Origin: Lepidostoma basale
Taxonomy: Eukaryota > Arthropoda > Insecta > Trichoptera > Lepidostomatidae
Reading direction: 5' to 3'
NCBI GenBank assembly: GCA_022606425.2
Contig: JAHDVF020000155.1
Location: 310,001-374,000, forward strand
Length of the DNA stretch: 64,000 nucleotides
Shown: one piece after another, positions 50,875 to 61,184 of the stretch
How positions within the stretch are numbered: position 1 is the first letter of the stretch
Layout: every line of letters starts with the position of its first letter
Translations under genes and position numbers: made by a program
Notes under the pieces: generated by a model
Seen by the model: only the letters and a program-made list of their open reading frames with translations
Told to the model about the DNA's origin: nothing
The model's database searches: none

Positions 50875-50965
50875 CTACACTGATGAAGGGCTTCTTTGTC
50901 CCGAGACATATTTTTAATTTGATTAAATTTTAATTTATAATAGTAAACACGATTGTTTAGTGGTA
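50875..50965 (+). repeat. Hammerhead-like unit, P-related
   Basis: ACACTGATGAAGGGCTTCTT carries an intact CTGATGA core and helix II (GGG/CCC), but GAAAC reads GAGAC and the GUC site is lost. The tail AAACACGATTGTTTAGTGG matches the P fold-back. Confidence 0.45.
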
Positions 50966-51073
50966 TGGATAATTAAAAATATGAGTGGAAAAAGATAAAT
51001 ATGCAGATTAGAATCATTTTATTGGTAAATGAAATCAAAACGTAATATTATTTAGTTATATTCCAATTGATTT

Positions 51074-51163
51074 TTAGTTTCAGAAATCGTCAACTCGCTG
51101 CCATCTTATGGGACCATAAAATCTTTTAAGATGGCAGCGATTTGTTGAATCCGGTCGAAACTA
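51074..51163. repeat. Family V fold-back
   Basis: CAACTCGCTGCCATCTTATG and AAGATGGCAGCGATTTGTTG form the inverted arms. CCGGTCGAAAC follows on the right. Confidence 0.5.
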
Positions 51164-51303
51164 AAAATCAAGTGGAATAAAACTAAACTCGTTTTTTAAG
51201 ATTTTTTTTTTTTCGATGTTTATATTATAATCAATAATAATTAACTACATTAATATTATACTTTACTGGTTATCAGAAATGATTTTCCTGGAATTAATCA
51301 TTT

Positions 51304-51975
51304 TCTTCTTCTTCTTCTTCAAGTGCCCTGTCTGGTCCCCCCAACGTTGGCGATCACCTCGGCGAACCTGTACCTGTCCTGCGCCGCTCGGAACAGCTCC
51401 TCTACACTTCGGATGCCGGTCCACTCCCTCACGTTTCGCAGCCAGGACATTTGTCTCCTTCCAGGCCCTCGGCGTCCCTCAATTTTTCCCTCCAATATCA
51501 GTTGGAGAAGGTGGTACTTTTCCCCAGGCAGTATATGACCCAGTTATGAGATCTTTCGAACCTTGATAGTTGATAACAATTCCCTGTCAACTCTAGCTCG
51601 CCTCAGGACTTCGGTATTGGTAACCATGTGTGTCCAGGGAATTCTGAGCATTCGGCGATGGAGCCACATTTCAAATGCTTCCAGTCTGTTCATTGAGTTA
51701 ACTTTCAGGGTCCAAGTTTCACACCCGTACAATAAAACAGACCACACATAGCATTTGATCATTCTCTGGCGGAGTTTCAAGTTAACGTTATCATTGCAGA
51801 AGAGTGATTTCATTTTATTAAACGTAGCTCTTGCTGCCTCGATTCTGCATTTTATCTCTACATCTGGGTCAAGAGATTGTGTTAGTATGCTGTCGAGGTA
51901 TTTAAATTTTTCCACCCTTTCAACGTTACGGCCGTTCAAATGTCTGTCAATACTGATCATATTATATTTAAGCAT
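51304..51975 (-). mobile_element. Family B retrotransposon, longest copy
   Basis: A 143-codon frame (51544-51975) reads VERVEKFKYLDSILTQSLDP, AARATFNKMKSLFCNDNVN, VWSVLLYGCETWTLKVNSMN and LEAFEMWLHRRMLRIPWTHM. A frameshift separates it from the C-terminal part (NISWRRW antisense shadows). The (GAA)n tail complement is at 51304-51320. Confidence 0.8.
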
Positions 51976-52016
51976 TTTTTTAATATTTATAATTATTTTA
52001 TAATATGTATCATTTA

Positions 52017-52150
52017 TCGAAGTTCTCCTGTATTGAAAGCGATTCGTATTTTAAATGAGGTTGCAAAAGAGATAGACCTCTTTGGATGCAATTATGGCGA
52101 ATTCGTGAATACCTTTACGATAAAGTCAGCAAGGAAATAACTGGCATATT
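52017..52150 (+). mobile_element. Family J C-terminal fragment
   Basis: RSSPVLKAIRILNEVAKEID then LFGCNYGEFVNTFTIKSARK, nearly identical to the end of the copy at 49313-49771. Confidence 0.7.
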
Positions 52151-52227
52151 CTTATTCATATTGTGTACAAAGAATATAAAAGAAACATTGTTTTAAAGAT
52201 ATTAGAAGATATTGTTATCTTTTATTT

Positions 52228-52440
52228 TAGGTCGACGCAGACCGAGGAAAACATGGCATGACCAAATTAATCAAATTCCAAAGGTTGGTCATGTTAGAAG
52301 TCGGAGCAATTGACGTGTATGAATGAGGAGGAAGCTAGAGAGGTTTGCCAGGATAGAGTAGTGTGGCGGTCTATTCTCTCTGCCTACCCCTGCGGGGAAA
52401 CGGCGTGATGGTTTGTTTATTTGTTTGTTTATTTTAGGTA
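52228..52440 (+). mobile_element. Family A2 3' end
   Basis: GTCGACGCAGACCGAGGAAA to CCCCTGCGGGG, GGCGTGATGG and a GTTTGTTTATTTGTTTG tail. Confidence 0.65.
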
Positions 52441-52444
52441 ATTC

Positions 52445-53135
52445 TTTGATATTTTTTATGATTAAAATGTTGTATATGTATTGCGATCGCCTTGTTAATA
52501 ATATTGAATATTTTATATGAAATGATTTCAGACTACCGCTGCGGGAACCAAAGTCGTGGTTAACAAAACATATGTATACCGATATAAAACAAGTCAACAT
52601 AAAACAATTGAAAAAAGCGACATTTCAAAATTTTAGCTTCTTAGAATTATGAAAAATGCTAAATTCAATTTTCTTATTTTCATAACAAAACCGTTGAATT
52701 AAGAAAAGTCTTCAGAACTTTCATAATTGAAGGTGCAATCTCATTAACGGAATGAATAAAAAAATGCCTTTTTTCTTACCGAAGTCTGAAGGCTCAGATG
52801 CTGTGGTCCAGATGGGTCCGGATGTTAATTCTCTGGGATATATAAAGCCGCGATTCTGCCCAGTTTAAGGAAAGCAATCTTAAAATAATTAAAGTTCAGT
52901 AATTAGAGGACCGACTTGGTAATGCAGGGTTGCAATTTTTAATTTATTCATAAAGTCGCTTTATTGAGTGGAAAACACTTTCCGCAGTTTTGTAAGAAAT
53001 GATATTATTCCAACACTGTGGAAAAAAAATTTCCGGTAAAATATTTTATAAGCACGTGCCAAACTATCGTATTTACATAATTTTTTTTTACGTACGGTAT
53101 ATTTAAAAAAATATATTTAAACCTCTAATATTGGC
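52445..53135. other. No gene recognised
   Basis: AT-rich with a balanced patch at 52780-52870. Nothing assigned. Confidence 0.3.
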
Positions 53136-53139
53136 ATAT

Positions 53140-53300
53140 GGAGATATGACGGCCATCCAGAAGATCCCGGGTTCGATGACACTGTGAAAAAAAATCTCAC
53201 GCTCTCCTTGATCTAGTAGAATTCACGTGATATTTAAAATGGAGATTGACTAGCTTCCTATCATACGTCAATAGCTTAACAATTGTATAGAATAATTAGG
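53140..53300 (+). repeat. tRNA-derived SINE, degraded
   Basis: B box CCGGGTTCGATGA with the body AGAATTCACGTGATATT, TGACTAGCTTCCTATCATAC and TCAATAGCTTA. Confidence 0.6.
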
Positions 53301-53334
53301 TTCAAAAAACATATAATATTCAAACTTGTGCAAA

Positions 53335-53545
53335 GCAACAGGAAACTACCATATTAAAAAGGCCAAATGGGATCCCAAGAACCGGCAAAGATGTAATTAT
53401 AGACATTGCTGTAAATCAATCCCTAGGAATTATAATGAAAAGAAAATAAAAAAAATTTAAAAATCATCCAAAAGATGGCAGCGAGCTGCCAAAACCGGTC
53501 GAAGATACAAACATCAGAGGATTTTAACTAGATATATTGTAAATC
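53335..53545. repeat. Repeat S (inverted) followed by a family V unit
   Basis: S: AACTACCATATTAAAAAGG, GGGATCCCAAGAACCGGC. V at 53468-53520: AAAAGATGGCAGCGAGCTGC, AAAACCGGTCGAAG. Confidence 0.45.
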
Positions 53546-53604
53546 TTAAAAAGATTTTTCACAAAAAAAAAATCATTCTTCACAATGAACTTCTACCACG
53601 AAAT

Positions 53605-53905
53605 GTCTAGCTAACTAACTAACCATCGCACCTAGTATCCCCGAAGGGGTAGGCAGAAATAATGGAGCGGCACACTTTTCTTTCCTGGCATATTTCTCTC
53701 GCTTCTTCAACTTCTTCTCCTTCTTTCAATATCCCTCTCCACTCGCCCATCTTTTGTAAACATACTACCCAAATACACGAACTCATCTATTTTCTCCAAA
53801 TTTTCACCATTCACACTAATGTTGCAGACTGTCACGATTTATTCTTTTTCAAAAATCATTACATTGGACTTATTCACATTCATCATCAGATCATTTCGCA
53901 AAATC
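53605..53905 (-). mobile_element. Family A, internally deleted
   Basis: Tail complement CTAACTAACTAACC and hairpin CCCCGAAGGGG (53639-53649), then directly the RT-side block (complement of DEFVYLGSMFTKD). The central C-terminal region is deleted. Confidence 0.7.
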
Positions 53906-53909
53906 AAAT

Positions 53910-54145
53910 ATCAATATAATTTTTTTTTTTTCTAGGATTAAAATTAATTACAACAGCATTAAAAAAACAAAATTTTAAGATTTGTAAATGCTCCCTCGGC
54001 GAAAAAGGGAAGGAATTAAATCATTGAAATAATAACAAATCTCACACACATAGCGTAAATACGGGTAATGGTTTAGAGGGAAGAACGCTTGTCATTCGTT
54101 CCAGAGGTCATACAAATATTTATAACATTTAACAAAATGTTTCTT
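53910..54145. other. No recognised feature
   Basis: AT-rich spacer. Confidence 0.35.
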
Positions 54146-54149
54146 TTTT

Positions 54150-54330
54150 AAAATTTGTTTTTTTTATATGTACTCGTATACAAATACCTACTTGTAGACA
54201 AATACTGGATTTTACCCCTTGCGGGTTAATCATTTTTAAGGTTTTATTGTATCTCAATACGTATTTATTATAGAAATAATTGTACAATAACATTGGGGGG
54301 AACTGACACGGCACGAAAAGAAGAAGAATA
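54150..54330. repeat. Repeat R left end plus a family B tip
   Basis: R: ACAAATACCTACTTGTAGAC, TTTTACCCCTTGCGGGTTAA. B tip at 54287-54328: GGGGGGAACTGACACGGCAC, then AAAAGAAGAAGAA. Confidence 0.5.
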
Positions 54331-55090
54331 TATTTATCAGTGGGGAGATTAAGAGAAGTAGAAGAATCATTTTTACTACGATAGAAATCTGTCTAAAGAC
54401 GTTGAATGTGTATGTTTTTGCCGATGCCAAAGCTTTAAAATTTGGTGAATATCCAAAAACAGCATTATTATTAGCCCTATAGTGTGATTGCGACAGACAT
54501 TTCGAGATCACATTAAAATAATCTTATCAACATTTGTACTTTAGCTCCATACAACTAAATTATACGTAATGTTATGATGAATTGGGGCTATATGCCTGTG
54601 CTGCTTATGTAGTTAGCCGCAGGTCGAGACTATTTTTTTTTACAGCAAATGAAGGCAGTAGCACAAAGGGGGTTAAATAAATGTAGAGCTCGCGTACCAT
54701 TGCTTTATAAGGGTGATGCTTCGGGTGATGTAACAGATTTCCAGGCTGTTAGCTCCATTGTTACCACCTCCTCTCCTGACGAACTCATTGTAGCTCCTTG
54801 CTGTGAAACACAATGCAACTTCATGAGCTCTTGGTAGTCAGCACCTTTCAGTACCCTTCCACAAGTTCATGCTAGCGAAATGAGCGGGTGATTGACCAAA
54901 AGCTTTGTTTGGTATGTGAGTGCAATCAGATGATTATACGCTAGTGTTTGTTTTTGGTTTTACAGTACTTCTAGGCATTATTATGTCAATCTGATTTATT
55001 CGTAATGCAAATCACTTATTTCGCGAGATGCTAGTAATACAAAGTTCCAAAATATTTGAAAAAAATATGGAATCTAGCTGTCTCCAAGAT
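54330..55090. other. Unassigned; short open frame at 54649-54837
   Basis: The frame at 54649 (RGLNKCRARVPLLYKGDASG, ending CETQCNFMSSW) follows an acceptor-like TTTTTTTTTTACAG at 54645. No domain is recognised. It may be an exon of an unknown gene or chance. Confidence 0.22.
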
Positions 55091-55096
55091 CTTCGA

Positions 55097-55275
55097 CCAT
55101 CGTGGCAGAGTGGTAAAAGCTCTGACTTCCATACCGAAGGTCCCGGGTTCAAATCTCGGCGATGGCATTGTGATTGTCACACTGTCTTTGGTCTGGTGTA
55201 GAATTCACGTGACAATAAAATGGCGATAGATTGGCTACCTATCACATGTCATGAGAATCAATAAAATAGCTCAAA
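55097..55275 (+). repeat. tRNA-derived SINE, most complete copy
   Basis: tRNA-like head with A box TGGCAGAGTGGTAAA and B box GGTTCAAATCT (55146-55156). The acceptor-like ends CCATCG and CGATGG could pair. The A-box style resembles Leu/Ser tRNAs. The body follows: TTTGGTCTGGTGTAGAATTC, ACAATAAAATGGCGATAGAT, CATGAGAATCAATAAAATAG. It is not a functional tRNA because the anticodon arm does not fold cleanly. Confidence 0.8.
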
Positions 55276-55280
55276 TATAT

Positions 55281-55680
55281 CATGAAAAAGTGAATGCAAT
55301 GAGCCGGTTAGAAGCGTTCGAGATGTGGATATACCGCAGTATGCTAATATACCGTGGACCGATAGGGTCAGTAATGCAGACGTACTGCAGAGAGCCAGAG
55401 CCAATAGAGAGCTGTTGTCAAGTGTGAAAATTAGAAAAGTCTCATATTTGGGTCATGTGCTAAGGGGGGAAAAATACCATCTACTTCGACTGATATAAAT
55501 GGGTAAAGTGGAGGGACGTCGGGGAGTTGGTAGAAGGCAGCTGTCCTGGCTGCAGAACATCAAAGAGTGGACAGGAATAACAAGAGTTCAGAACCTGCTC
55601 CAAATGGCACAGGATGATGCCTTTGCAGTAGTGATCACCAACGCTGGGGGACTGAAAGAAGAAGAAGAAGTACATGGAAA
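55281..55680 (+). mobile_element. Family B (subfamily 2) retrotransposon 3' end
   Basis: Frame pieces VNAMSRLEAFEMW and (55499-55680) EGRRGVGRRQLSWLQNIKEW, ending KEEEEV at the GAAGAAGAAGAAG tail. Two frameshifts. Confidence 0.7.
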
Positions 55681-55819
55681 TAGGAAGGTGGTTACGTTTG
55701 TAGACCTGTATAAAAGAAAGCATGGATGTAAGAGAGAACTCTTTATAAGAGAAAAAAATTTCCTGATTCCTTGGGGTATATTATATCCAGGTTCGACTGT
55801 ATATATTTTATTTTTCTTG

Positions 55820-56035
55820 TTCTACCTACCTCTTTGGTCTGTTCCTGTTGTCAGGTTGGCTTCTCTTGGGAAGCTGACTCCCAGCTATCTCTTCATCTCT
55901 TTGGCGGTGTTCCATTGGACGGAAGCTATCAGCAATCTTATGCATCACAACGTGTGGGATTCCGGAGGGATCCATTATCTGCACGTGCGCATTCCAGTGT
56001 CTTTTATGTTGTCTGCCCCATCTGACAATACGCTG
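55820..56035 (-). mobile_element. Family G retrotransposon 3' end
   Basis: The minus frame has FRYCQRIVRWGRQHKRHWNA, HVQIMDPSGIPHVVMHKIAD then RQRDEEIAGSQLPKRSQPDN. This is the best G copy. Confidence 0.6.
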
Positions 56036-56039
56036 ACAA

Positions 56040-56575
56040 TATCTAAAATCAAATGTATGTGAAAATTGTTGTTTATCTGTAGTATCACAAACATACACTT
56101 TATTATTCTCTTTATCATTGTTTCTCATGAAGCACAAACAACATGGAAAACACATTAACGCTTAAAATTTAATACAAACTTACTCGGGATCATACGAGGA
56201 CGAACCTTTTCAACGCATTTCATCCCAGAAAAAACCTAATTTAAATCATTCTGGAAGCTTTTCCGAATTAATCAACCCTTGACCAAACTAATTCCAAAAT
56301 CCCTCGCAAAGTAAATGGCCGAAGCTGGAGTGAAATCACACGGATGAAACGGACCGAGAAAAGGTCAAAAGATGATCGATACCGGGGGTGGAAGAGTTCT
56401 AAATTTATTAGTGAGATAGCGCCAGATCCCTCGCTCATCGGTTCGATAATACCATTAGCTTTACGCCGATAGAGATATTCACCATTCATTTTTCTACTCC
56501 CATAATGCCAATATAAAAGGTGTCTCAAAAGAGTGGATCGATTCAATAAAAGCAAGCCATTTATTGAAAAAAAAT
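56040..56575. other. Unique-looking sequence
   Basis: Balanced at 56280-56480 with no known frame. GGTGTCTCAAAAGAG at about 56520 resembles the end of the Tc1/mariner-type remnant near 58450 (complement GATGTCTCAAAATAAAG). Confidence 0.3.
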
Positions 56576-56579
56576 ATAT

Positions 56580-56690
56580 AAATCAAATCAAATCAAATCA
56601 GTTTATTTACTCAAAAGACATTACAAACAGCATTAATGTTTAAGGCATCAATTGAGTACAGGTAAAATATTATAAAAATACAACATAATA
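56580..56690 (-). mobile_element. Family J-type 3'UTR and tail
   Basis: AAATCAAATCAAATCAAATC is the complement of a (GATTT)n tail; AGGCATCAATTGAGTACAGG matches 39250-39272. Only the tip is present. Confidence 0.55.
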
Positions 56691-56699
56691 CAAGATCAG

Positions 56700-57105
56700 A
56701 ATCTATAAAACATGCGTGCGACCTATCATGACGTACGCTGTAGAGACGCGGGCTGACACTGTGCGAACCAAGGGACTACTAAGAACATCGGAGATGAAGG
56801 TTCTAAGATCAATCACTGGAAAAACCCTCCGAGATCGTGTCCGCAACGCAGACATAAGAAAAACCTGCGAAATAGAGGATATCGTTCAGTGGAGTAGATC
56901 CAGAAGAAGATACTGGAGGGACCATGTAGCCCGAATGGATGGTGACAGACTCGCATATACAGCCGCTTATGAAATCCCTTCCGGACACCGTCCACCTGGA
57001 AGACCGCCTAAGAGATGGAGGGACAGCTGGATCTCATCATCCGACGAGATATGATTTCTGTGTCACAGATCGTCAGATCTATTAAAAGAAGGAGAAGAAG
57101 AACAT
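56700..57105 (+). mobile_element. Family D retrotransposon C-terminus, best copy
   Basis: A 112-codon frame (56716-57054): MTYAVETRADTVRTKGLLRT, SEMKVLRSITGKTLRDRVRN, RYWRDHVARMDGDRLAYTAA and SGHRPPGRPPKRWRDSWISS. Ends CGTCAGATC, then an AGAAGGAGAAGAAGAA tail. Confidence 0.8.
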
Positions 57106-57119
57106 AATACCAGGAACGC

Positions 57120-57980
57120 ATTAATAATGAATAATGTGTGAACAAAGAGAATTTGGAGCAGGTGAGTGAATTTGTGTATTTAGGTAGCATGTTCACAGCG
57201 GATGGCCGAACGGATAGTGACGTCGAAAGAAGGGTTGGTGCGGGTCACAATGTGAATGGAGCTTTAAAAATAGTTATTGGAAACAGGAACTTATCAATGA
57301 AAGCGAAAACGACCGTTCACAATGAAGTTCTGGTCCCAACCCTAATAATAATAATAATAATAATAATATGCCAACTTTTAAAGCGCCGTTTTTGTGATGT
57401 AATCACCTCAAGGGCGCATTAAGACATGTTTTAAATCTAAAAATCTAAATGTGAACGCTGCATCTGATTTTCGCGATCGGTTAGAAAGTATAGTAATGTA
57501 TGGAAGCGAAACATGGAACTGGCAAAAGAAGGATGAGAGCAGAATAATTGCGGTAGACATGAGGCCCCTAAGGCGTATGTGTGGTAGAACGATATAAGAC
57601 GGAATCTCAAATGCAATCATATATCAATAAGAAAGAAATGTAGAGCGGAAGACGGTATTATGTATAAAATTATGAAAGGATTGCTGCGTTGGTTCGGACA
57701 TATAGAACGCATGGATAGAGAAAGATTGGTTAAGAAAGTATACGTTAATGATGTAAATGGAGTACGTAGTCGAGGCAGACCGAGGAAAACAAATAAAAAA
57801 ATCAATTTCTAAAGGTTGGTCATGTTAGAAGTCGGAAGAATCAACGTGCGTGTATGACTTGTGAGTGTATGACTTGCTGTATGAATGTGGAGGAATCTAG
57901 AGAGGTGTGCGAGGATAAAGTAGTGTGGCGGGCCATTCTCTCTTCCTACACCTACGGGGAAACGCCGTGATAGTTTATTA
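57120..57980 (+). mobile_element. Family A2 retrotransposon split by a family K insertion
   Basis: Left: NKENLEQVSEFVYLGSMFTA, RVGAGHNVNGALKIVIGNRN. Right from 57497: ATGTATGGAAGCGAAACATG, the frame VYVNDVNGVRSRGRPRKT, then CCTACGGGGAAAC and a TTATTATTATT tail. Confidence 0.75.
57345..57496 (-). mobile_element. Family K 3'UTR insertion
   Basis: AAT repeats at 57345-57368 are the tail complement; CTTTTAAAGCGCCGTTTTTG and TCACCTCAAGGGCGCATTAA match 14170-14215. It splits CCAACCCT from TATGTATGG of the host element. Confidence 0.7.
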
Positions 57981-58039
57981 TTATTATTATATTATATATT
58001 TATTCATTATAAAATATAATACATAATTTGGAAATTTAG

Positions 58040-58460
58040 AAATAATATCGTTCAAATGTAAGCCCTCGCGTTCACGGCACTCATTAAGTCAAACAGTATA
58101 ATTTGTTATGACGGCGCGGCAGGTAGACTCTGTGATGGCTGCCATTTCGTGACAAATATTTTCTTTCGCCGGAGAAGTCGTATTATTGACGTAAACATTA
58201 TATTTAAGATAACCCAACAGGAAAATTCCATAGAAGTTAAATCAGGACTGCTTGGAGGCTAATTTATGTCACCTCTCCTGGAGATCAATTCACCAGGGAA
58301 AATTTTACAAACTCGTGGCAGAGACGTATTGGACGTGTGAACTTTATTTTTTGGTTATAGTCAGGAAAGTTTTGCAATTCAGGCACCAAGAAGTCGTCTA
58401 ACATCTTCACATACCATATTTATAAATGACATAAACTTTATTTTGAGACATCTTGTACAT
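58040..58460 (-). mobile_element. Tc1/mariner-superfamily transposase C-terminus, degraded
   Basis: The minus strand reads INWPPSSPDLTSMEFFLLGY then LKYNVYVNNTTSPAKENICH and EMAAITESTCRAVITNY, the region around the last catalytic Asp (SPDLT). It has several stops. GATGTCTCAAAATAAAG at the right (minus-strand start) may be an end. Confidence 0.55.
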
Positions 58461-58589
58461 ACGAGTATACATAGAAGCCAAGTTACTTACTATGAAACAC
58501 GAAATTGTTATGAATATCGTTTATAACTTTACTAAAAAAAATTGTTTTCGTCATAGGGGTTGGATTTCAACAATTTTAACTTATTTGCT

Positions 58590-58650
58590 GGTTCTTAAGA
58601 TACCATTTTTAATGTGGTAGCTTCCCATTGTTTTTTACATTTTTGTGTAC
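58590..58650. repeat. Repeat S copy
   Basis: GCTGGTTCTTAAGATACC, AATGTGGTAGC and TTTTTTACATT. Confidence 0.4.
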
Positions 58651-58699
58651 AACAGGTTATTTGAACCCTTTCTTTTCCTTATTCCTTTTAGTTTAGGTC

Positions 58700-59240
58700 G
58701 TATGACCTATTTATGACGGTGGGCTGTCCTGTGATGATGATGTCCAGCCATCTCTCCATCTCTTTGGCGGCCTTCCTGGTAATCTCTTGGTGCTTGAGTT
58801 TTCATCTTAAACAATTTTTGCAATTCTCGTATTCTCCATGCGGTCCACGTGGTTTCTCCAAAAGCGCCTTCTGCTTCTTCCCCATCTCACTATGTCCTCA
58901 ACACCACAGAGAAACCGTATCGTTTCTTTCATTTCTGACCCGATCTCTGAGGGTTTTGCCTGCGATGGAGAGTAGGGTTTGCATTTCTGCTACTCTAAGA
59001 AGGTTCTTAGTTCTATTGGTATCGGCTCTGAACTCTTTTCCATACTTCATGATGGGGCGAACGCATGCCTTGTATATCTTGACTTTACTTACGGTTAGCA
59101 TGTATTTGTTCCTCTATATGGCGTCGCGCAAGCAGCCAGCCACGGCTATCGCTTTTTTGGTTTGTGCTCGCACCTCGTCATAAAGGTCACTGTAGCTACC
59201 AATCTCTACGTCTAGGTAAGTGAATCGCATGACTTGTTAA
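58700..59240 (-). mobile_element. Family D-like retrotransposon fragment
   Basis: The minus frame (58898-59101) reads LTVSKVKIYKACVRPIMKYG, KEFRADTNRTKNLLRVAEMQ, TLLSIAGKTLRDRVRNER. It continues toward 59240 with VAGCLRDAIE-like sequence. It extends further 5' than the copy at 56700. Confidence 0.65.
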
Positions 59241-59329
59241 ATATGTGTGTTATCAATGATCAGTTTAAATCTGAGCGGCTCTTTTGATATCGTTAAGCAC
59301 TTGAACCCAATTACTGTAAACAACTTTTA

Positions 59330-59510
59330 AGCTATTGATTCTCATGACGTGATAGATAGCTAGTTTGTCGCCAATTTTATTGTCACGTGAATTCAAACAG
59401 ACCAAAGAAAAGTGTGAGATTTTTTTTCACATGTTCATCCCTGGAAATCGAACCATGGACATTAAATGTGAATATCTTAACTGTTTCTACTCTATCACGA
59501 AGGCTGAAAC
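59330..59510 (-). repeat. tRNA-derived SINE
   Basis: The complement runs from the degraded head (GTTCGATTTCC at about 59443) through TTTGGTCTGTTTGAATTCACG to TGAGAATCAATAGCTTA. Confidence 0.65.
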
Positions 59511-59514
59511 ATTT

Positions 59515-59990
59515 TGCTATTCATTATCTGCCATTTAATTACAAATTTCGAATAATTAATATAAAACACAATACTCTCAAGGAATCACAATATTATCTGT
59601 GTAGTCAACTCCCTGCGTCATCCGAAGAAATCTGCTTTGACAAAATACAAATTAATACTGTGTAGTGAACTACCCTTAAATACGTCTAGCTAGGTGAAAA
59701 GCTAGAGTCAATACAGCCTTAAGAGGCTTTGTTTACACCGGCTTCCGGCCCCTGTAAACATCACACAGCCTTCTAACTTATTACGAGAATGAAATCTAAA
59801 ACGTACAAAGATATTGTTGTTATATCTAATACTGCAGGGTTTGGTGGTCGCCTTTTCTAAAAGCTATTAGAACGAGGATTTATCAAGGTATCGCTCGTTT
59901 CCGTTTTTTTATTATTTCGTATTTTTTCTGTACAATGGCTATTTTTTTTTCCCAAAAAACATTTTGCGGTTAGATTTATTGAAATAAGGA
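59515..59990. other. No gene recognised
   Basis: A balanced patch at 59690-59780 (ACCGGCTTCCGGCCCC). Nothing else. Confidence 0.3.
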
Positions 59991-59994
59991 CCAT

Positions 59995-60345
59995 TTATGT
60001 GCATGAAAACGTCTATTTTCTAGGAGTTTTATTATAATGTATGTGAATGGCATTTTTCTTCCGTCTAAGGTATTAATCAAAAGGTAAAAAATAAATAAAT
60101 ATATTTATTTCACTTAAGGTTATGGCTTCGATCGGTTTCGGCCATCTTCATTACATCCTTAGACAGGCGAAACATATAATTCACACAAATGAAAATAAAA
60201 CTTTAATAAAAAAGATATTTTCATTTGTATTAATTATTTGATATAGTTATTTTTTCTTGAACAATGATGTAAAACTCTATACTAATACATAATTTTAGGA
60301 ATTTTATTATATAATATTTGAAATTGAATGACATGTTTCGCCCCT
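59995..60345. repeat. Family X pair with a V piece between arms
   Basis: ATGAAAACGTCTATTTTCTA and TTAGACAGGCGAAACATATA are X arms. Between them at 60120-60155 is the V string CTTCGATCGGTTTCGGCC. A further X left arm starts at about 60235. Confidence 0.5.
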
Positions 60346-60354
60346 CTACAAAAA

Positions 60355-61105
60355 CCTATCAAAAAAAGCGAAAATGACAGTGCGCAAAAGTGTTCTTGTG
60401 CCGACCCTTATGTATGAAAGCGAAGCATGGAACTTGAAAAAGAAATATGAAAGTAGAATAAGTGCAGTAGAAATTAGATCTCTTAGACAAATATGTGAAA
60501 AGATTGTCGAATAAAAATATCAGATAAGAATGCGATGCGAATGAATGTGTTATGAACAAAATAATTAAAAGGATCATTATGATGATTTGGACACATGGAA
60601 AGAATGAATGTTTAAAGAATAGTAATAGAAAAAGCCGGAAATAACGTGACGTGAGGAAGCGAGAGAAGTATATATGGAAAGGAAAGTGTGAAAGTGATCT
60701 CTTAGATGAATGTGTGGATACTCTGTGTTGATAGAGTGTCGAATGAAAATATAAGAAGTGAATGCGGTGCGAATGATGGTGTCATGAACAAAATAATGAA
60801 AGGATCATTAAGATGGTTTGGACATATGGAAAGAATGAATGAAGAAAGAATGTTTAAAAAATTATATGTTAATAATGTAAATGGAACTAGAAATAGAGGA
60901 AGACCGAGGAAAACGTGGCACGATCAAATAAATCAAATATTGAGTGTCGGCCATGTGAGGAGTCAGAAAAATCGACGCGCGTGCATGACACGATGTACGA
61001 ATGTTGAGAAAGCGAGATAAATATGTCAGGAAAGAAAGGTGTGGCAGTCCATTTTTTCTGCCTACCCTTTCGGGGAGACGGCGTAATGGTTAGTTAGTTA
61101 GTTAG
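60355..61105 (+). mobile_element. Two overlapping family A copies
   Basis: First piece 60355-60660 (GTGTTCTTGTGCCGACCCTT, KKYESRISAVEIRSLRQ). The second, 60680-61105, repeats the same region and goes on through the frame SLRWFGHMERMNEERMFKKL, RNRGRPRKTWHDQINQILSV, RRACMTRCTNVEKAR to the CTTTCGGGGAG hairpin and TTAG tail. Confidence 0.75.
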
Positions 61106-61180
61106 GAAAGTGTGGCAGTCCATTCTTTATACCAACCCCTTGGGGGAGACGGCGTGATGCTTAGTTAGTAAGTTTAGTTT
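61106..61180 (+). mobile_element. Family A tip inserted at an A tail
   Basis: GGAAAGTGTGGCAGTCCATT starts directly after the TTAG run of the preceding copy; it ends CCTTGGGGGAGACGGCGTG and TTAGTTAGTAAG. Confidence 0.65.
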
Positions 61181-61184
61181 TTTA

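Noticed and set aside
55097..55170. A functional tRNA gene
   Set aside because: A and B boxes are present but the anticodon arm does not fold well, and the same head occurs with a fixed non-tRNA body in several degraded copies, so it is a SINE.
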